The notes under the pieces were generated by a model. The model was not told the origin of the DNA and did not search any database. It saw nothing but the letters and a program-made list of their open reading frames with translations. A program made the position numbers and the translations under genes. Source: Comamonadaceae bacterium OS-1 (GTDB lineage Bacteria; Pseudomonadota; Gammaproteobacteria; Burkholderiales; Burkholderiaceae_C). From it: a DNA stretch of 64,000 nt. Below are positions 60,865 to 64,000 of the stretch, one piece after another (the stretch's first letter is position 1; every line of letters starts with the position of its first letter). Location: NCBI GenBank assembly GCA_027923965.1, contig AP026969.1, positions 5,022,001 to 5,086,000 on the forward strand, in the 5' to 3' direction.

Positions 60865-62094
60865 TTACTGCTGCAGTAGCGACAACACGCCCTGTGGCAG
60901 CTTGTTGGCCTGGGCCACCATGGCCGTACCGGCCTGCTGCAGAATTTGCGTGCGTGACAGGTTGGCCGTTTCTTGCGCAAAGTCGGCATCCACAATCCGG
61001 CCCTTGGCGGCGGCCAGGTTTTCTATCTGGATGCTGATGTTGCTCACAGCGCTTTCAAAGCGGCTTTGCAGCGCACCCAGGTTGGCGCGGGCCGAATTCA
61101 CCTGGTCGATGGCCGCGTCGATCTTCTTCAGGGCCACCCAGGCGTTGCGCTGGGTGTCCACCGTCAGGGTGTCGATGCCCAGGGCATCGGACGTGGTGTT
61201 GACCGCATTGATCGTGGAGCCCATTGCCGCAATCGAGCCCAAGCCGGTCGTTGCGGTGGAAAAGCCCGTGAGCGCGACCACGGCGGCGTCGCCGTTGGAG
61301 TCCAGCTTGGCCGACATCAGGTCGATGCGGTACGTTTGGTCCAGATTTTGTGACAAGAAGGCGGTCACGCCGGTGTCGGTGGATTTGCGGTTAAGCGCCT
61401 CTACCACCTGGCCCATGCGTTCAGAGCCCGAGCTGGCCGCCGCCAGAGGGCCCAGGTCGAAGGAAAACGTGCCGGCCCCGGTGACAGATATCGACAAAGT
61501 CCCCGCGCTCAACGCGGTCAGTGAATTCACCGACGAGGCCGCCACCTGGCTGGCCGACTGGTCATAGCCGTAGGCAATGTCGGCCAAGCCGATGGCGGTG
61601 GAGTTGGTCAGTGCACCCAGCGATGCCACGTCGCCCGAGTTAGCCCCTACCTGGAACACCGCCCCGGCAAACGAGCCGTCCAGTATCTTTCTGCCGTTGA
61701 ACGAGGTCTGCTTGGCGACCCGGTCGATTTCATCGGTCAGCTGGCCTACCTCGGCCTGCAAGGCCTTGCGGTCAGCGGCGCTGTTGGTGGCGTTGCTGGC
61801 CTGTACGGCCAGTTCCCGCATGCGCTGCAACATGTCACCCACCTTGCCCAACGCGCCTTCAGCCGTTTGCGCCAGCGAAATGCCGTCGTTGGCATTGCGG
61901 GCCCCTACCGAGAGGCCGCGCAGCTGGGTCGTCATGCGTTCCGCGATGGCCAGGCCAGCCGCGTCGTCCTTGGCGCTGTTGACGCGTAAACCAGAGGACA
62001 GGCGTTGCATGGAAGTGGCCAGCCCCATCGCACTGGTTGCCAGATTGCGCTGGGCGTTAAGAGAATTGACGTTGGTATTGATCGTGGCAGCCAT
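60865..62094 (-). CDS. fliC: Flagellin 1
   Basis: A 409-residue filament subunit. The conserved N-terminal D0/D1 (INTNVNSLNAQRNL, SSGLRVNSAKDDAAGLAIAE) and C-terminal D1/D0 (VDADFAQETANLSRTQILQQ, ending VLSLLQQ) flank a Ser/Thr/Ala-rich centre (about residues 180-290), the likely surface and glycan-bearing part. AAGGAGC precedes the start. It diverges from a second flagellin that is almost the same at both ends but differs in the middle. Confidence 0.96.
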   Translation of the reverse strand: MAATINTNVNSLNAQRNLATSAMGLATSMQRLSSGLRVNSAKDDAAGLAIAERMTTQLRGLSVGARNANDGISLAQTAEGALGKVGDMLQRMRELAVQASNATNSAADRKALQAEVGQLTDEIDRVAKQTSFNGRKILDGSFAGAVFQVGANSGDVASLGALTNSTAIGLADIAYGYDQSASQVAASSVNSLTALSAGTLSISVTGAGTFSFDLGPLAAASSGSERMGQVVEALNRKSTDTGVTAFLSQNLDQTYRIDLMSAKLDSNGDAAVVALTGFSTATTGLGSIAAMGSTINAVNTTSDALGIDTLTVDTQRNAWVALKKIDAAIDQVNSARANLGALQSRFESAVSNISIQIENLAAAKGRIVDADFAQETANLSRTQILQQAGTAMVAQANKLPQGVLSLLQQ

Positions 62095-62201
62095 TGCGAA
62101 GCTCCTTTAAGGAAAGATGTGGGCCAAAGCCGGTTGAGGTCAGCTCTGCTGGCCAACGACCATGAGCGGTAAGTAAATTGTGGTCATTTGGGTTTTTTGC
62201 G

Positions 62202-62220
62202 TTGCCGCGATAAGCGGCAA
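62202..62220. repeat. Palindrome in the divergent flagellin promoter region
   Basis: TTGCCGC-GATAA-GCGGCAA is a perfect 7-bp inverted repeat in the 241-bp spacer. Its minus strand contains GCCGCTTA, the -10-like part of a possible fliC1 promoter, so it may be an operator or a coincidence of two -10-like elements. Confidence 0.45.
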
Positions 62221-62238
62221 GAAAACCCCGGTTATTTA
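62211..62238 (-). promoter_or_regulatory. Possible sigma-28 promoter for flagellin 1
   Basis: On the minus strand TAAA (62238-62235), 16 bp, GCCGCTTA resembles TAAA-N15-GCCGATAA, with one extra spacer base. It would give a leader of about 110 bases. Confidence 0.35.
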
Positions 62239-62249
62239 CGCGTTAGCCC

Positions 62250-62276
62250 TAAAGTTTTGGCGCGGACACCCGAAAA
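62250..62276 (+). promoter_or_regulatory. Sigma-28 promoter for flagellin 2
   Basis: TAAAGTTT, 11 bp, CCCGAAAA: the -35 is a perfect match to the FliA consensus and the -10 matches six of eight positions of GCCGATAA. It lies 60 bp before the flagellin ATG. Confidence 0.75.
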
Positions 62277-62335
62277 CCTATCCAACGGGCCTTTTCACTG
62301 GTTCGTCATTGGACCCACACCTTAGGAGCTTTGAA

Positions 62336-63562
62336 ATGACCACCACTATCAATACCAACGTCAATTCGCTGAATGCGCAGCGCAACCTCATGGCTTCGGG
62401 CGGCTCGCTCGCCACCTCCATGCAACGCCTGTCTTCCGGCCTGCGCGTCAACAGCGCCAAGGACGACGCGGCTGGCCTGGCCATTGCCGAGCGCTTCCAG
62501 AGCCAGATCAAGGGCTTGAGCGTCGGTTCGCGCAACGCCAACGACGGCATTTCGCTGGCGCAAACGGCTGAAGGTGCGTTGGGCAAGGTGGGCGACATGC
62601 TGCAACGTATGCGTGAACTGGCCGTGCAGTCCAGCAACGCCACCAACAGCGCTGCCGACCGCAAGGCCTTGCAGTCGGAAGTGAGCCAGCTCACCGACGA
62701 AGTGGACCGTATCGCCAAGCAAACCTCGTTCAACGGCAAAAAAGTGCTGGACGGCTCGTTTGCCGGTGCAGTGTTCCAAGTGGGTGCGAATTCTGGCGAA
62801 AACATTACCGTGGGCGGCCTGACCAACTCCACAGCCACTGGGCTGTCCAAGAGTGCCTACTCCTACGACCAATCGAACAGCTCGATCACGGCCTCTTCGG
62901 TCAACTCGCTGACCGCCCTTTCCGCCGGTAGCCTGACGATTGCTGTAACCGGTGCCGGGCAAGTCACCATCAAACTGGACGCGATTGCAGCAGCCTCGTC
63001 TGGCTCTGAGCGTATGGGCCAAGTGGTGGAGGCGATCAACCGTAAAACTGCTGATACGGGTGTAACGGCCTTCTTGTCGCAAAACGCGGACCAGAGCTAC
63101 CGCATCGACATCATGAATGAGAACCTGGATACGAATGGCGATTCTGCCGTGGTCAGTTTTACGGGCTTCACCGCGACCACTACCGGTCTGGTCTTGGCGG
63201 GCGATCTGGCTTCGAAGATCGATGCCGCCAACACCACCAGTGATGCACTGGGTATTGACACGCTGAACATTGACACCCAACGCAATGCCTGGGTGGCGAT
63301 CAAGAAGCTGGACTCGGCCATCAACCAGGTCAACTCGGCCCGTGCGCAACTGGGTGCTCTGCAAAGCCGGTTTGAAAGTGCCACTGGCAATATCGCCATC
63401 AACGTGGAAAATCTGTCCGCCTCCCGTGGCCGGATTGTGGATGCCGACTTTGCGCAAGAAACTGCCAATCTGTCGCGTACACAGATCCTGCAACAGGCCG
63501 GTACCGCCATGGTGGCCCAGGCCAACAAGCTGCCACAAAGCGTGCTGTCGCTGCTGCAATAA
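62336..63562 (+). CDS. fliC: Flagellin 2
   Basis: A 408-residue flagellin starting at MTTTINTNVNSLNAQRN with AGGAG upstream. It has the same D0/D1 ends as flagellin 1, with a Ser/Thr-rich variable centre (KSAYSYDQSNSSITASSVNS), and ends VLSLLQ, one Gln shorter. It is read divergently from flagellin 1, from its own sigma-28-type promoter, and is followed by a strong terminator and fliD. The open frame extends upstream to 62180, but that part is the promoter region. Confidence 0.96.
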   Translation: MTTTINTNVNSLNAQRNLMASGGSLATSMQRLSSGLRVNSAKDDAAGLAIAERFQSQIKGLSVGSRNANDGISLAQTAEGALGKVGDMLQRMRELAVQSSNATNSAADRKALQSEVSQLTDEVDRIAKQTSFNGKKVLDGSFAGAVFQVGANSGENITVGGLTNSTATGLSKSAYSYDQSNSSITASSVNSLTALSAGSLTIAVTGAGQVTIKLDAIAAASSGSERMGQVVEAINRKTADTGVTAFLSQNADQSYRIDIMNENLDTNGDSAVVSFTGFTATTTGLVLAGDLASKIDAANTTSDALGIDTLNIDTQRNAWVAIKKLDSAINQVNSARAQLGALQSRFESATGNIAINVENLSASRGRIVDADFAQETANLSRTQILQQAGTAMVAQANKLPQSVLSLLQ

Positions 63563-63632
63563 GACGCAGAAGCACCGCTCCTTGCGCGCCGACTAAGGTT
63601 TGCAAGGGCGTCAATAGGTGCTAAAACGCAAA

Positions 63633-63673
63633 GGCGGATAAAGGAACCCCCTTTATCCGCCGTTTTGCCTTTT
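63633..63673 (+). terminator. Terminator of flagellin 2
   Basis: GGCGGATAAAG-GAACCCC-CTTTATCCGCC (63633-63661) is a perfect 11-bp stem followed by GTTTTGCCTTTT. It lies 70 bp after the flagellin stop. Confidence 0.88.
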
Positions 63674-63752
63674 GGAATGCGGATACAAATACAGCTATTC
63701 GCAGCCACAGTCCTGGTGGTAGGGGTGGCAGGTCATTGTTCTGGAGAACATC

Positions 63753-64000
63753 ATGGGTATTTCATCGACGGGTATCGGCAGTGGTTTGAATGTCGAAAGC
63801 ATCATCACGAAGCTGGTCGCTCTGGAAACCCAGCCCCTGACCTCGCTCCAGCTCAAAGCGACGGTCATCCAGACCAAGATTTCCGATTACTCGCAGATCA
63901 AATCGCTGGTTTCCACCCTCACAGACACCGCGTCCAAGCTGTCGCTCGACAGCGGCTGGAACACCGTGGCGGTCTCCTCTTCCAACAGCGCGGCGGTGAC
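63753..64000 (+). CDS. fliD: Flagellar filament cap protein, 3' part outside window
   Basis: An ATG at 63753 with TGGAGAAC upstream opens a frame that runs to the right edge, so 82 residues are visible. The sequence GISSTGIGSGLNVESIITKL and LKATVIQTKISDYSQIKSLV is the conserved N-terminal D0 region of FliD (HAP2), which caps the filament and assists flagellin insertion. Its place after a flagellin gene is usual. Confidence 0.92.
   Translation, partial: MGISSTGIGSGLNVESIITKLVALETQPLTSLQLKATVIQTKISDYSQIKSLVSTLTDTASKLSLDSGWNTVAVSSSNSAAV

Noticed and set aside
62202..62220. Rho-independent terminator between flagellins
   Set aside because: The hairpin is short, lies upstream of both divergent genes and has no useful T tract, so a promoter or operator role is more likely.

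Overview
The window looks like a chromosomal segment of a GC-rich, motile, facultatively microaerobic betaproteobacterium. The cbb3 oxidase/FNR cluster, the organisation of the flagellar genes (flgA-N, fliA-flhG-flhF-flhA-flhB, cheYZ, motAB) and a dispersed palindromic intergenic repeat point to Burkholderiales, most likely Comamonadaceae (Rhodoferax- or Acidovorax-like). The genus is an inference; there is no rRNA gene here to confirm it.

Layout. (1) 1-11.8 kb: a low-oxygen respiration block. It holds a partial creatininase-family gene, a SafE/DsbD_2-type membrane protein, hemN, a divergent fnr, and a minus-strand cytochrome cbb3 cluster (ccoI-ccoS-ccoN-ccoO-ccoQ-ccoP-ccoG-fixH plus a small membrane protein). 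A universal stress gene diverges from ccoI. Three FNR-type boxes (2783, 8802, 11315) sit in the control regions and suggest one oxygen-responsive regulon. (2) 12-20.8 kb: housekeeping and metabolic genes: DUF805, NRDE, a secreted MBL-fold protein with a LysR regulator, and YkvA. Next comes a probable operon (EamA exporter, LysE exporter, PLP aminotransferase, PhzF) read away from a MocR-type regulator. (3) 20.84-23.19 kb: an AT-rich insert with a GH19 endolysin-like gene and small membrane proteins. It is bounded by a 95-bp direct repeat of the mocR 3' end. (4) 23.3-26.2 kb: a PlpD-like patatin/outer-membrane protein and a coiled-coil protein. (5) 26.3-49.2 kb: an HDOD gene and the flagellar genes flgL to flgB, flgA-flgM-flgN, fliA, an flhG-position protein, flhF, flhA, flhB, cheZ, cheY, motB and motA. 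(6) 49.4-60.7 kb: a probable flagellin glycosylation locus on the plus strand. (7) 60.9-64 kb: two divergent flagellin genes and the start of fliD.

The most unusual part is region 6. A roughly 2,020-residue protein carries three successive TPR + GT41 (SPINDLY/O-GlcNAc-transferase-like) modules. Two of its catalytic domains share a 729-bp stretch of identical DNA. Seven tightly coupled downstream genes encode CDP-glucose synthesis (rfbF), its 4,6-dehydration (rfbG), a 3,5-epimerase-like enzyme, an SDR reductase/epimerase, two methyltransferase-type proteins and a hexapeptide acyltransferase. The locus lies between the motility genes and the flagellins. I infer that it builds a methylated and possibly acylated 6-deoxyhexose and that the three-headed transferase attaches it to flagellin. 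The donor, the sugar and the substrate are not proven by the sequence.

Nine copies of one palindromic repeat lie between genes across the whole window, mostly at gene 3' ends; one supplies the ribosome-binding site of the epimerase gene. No tRNA, rRNA, CRISPR array, insertion sequence, integrase or transposase was seen.
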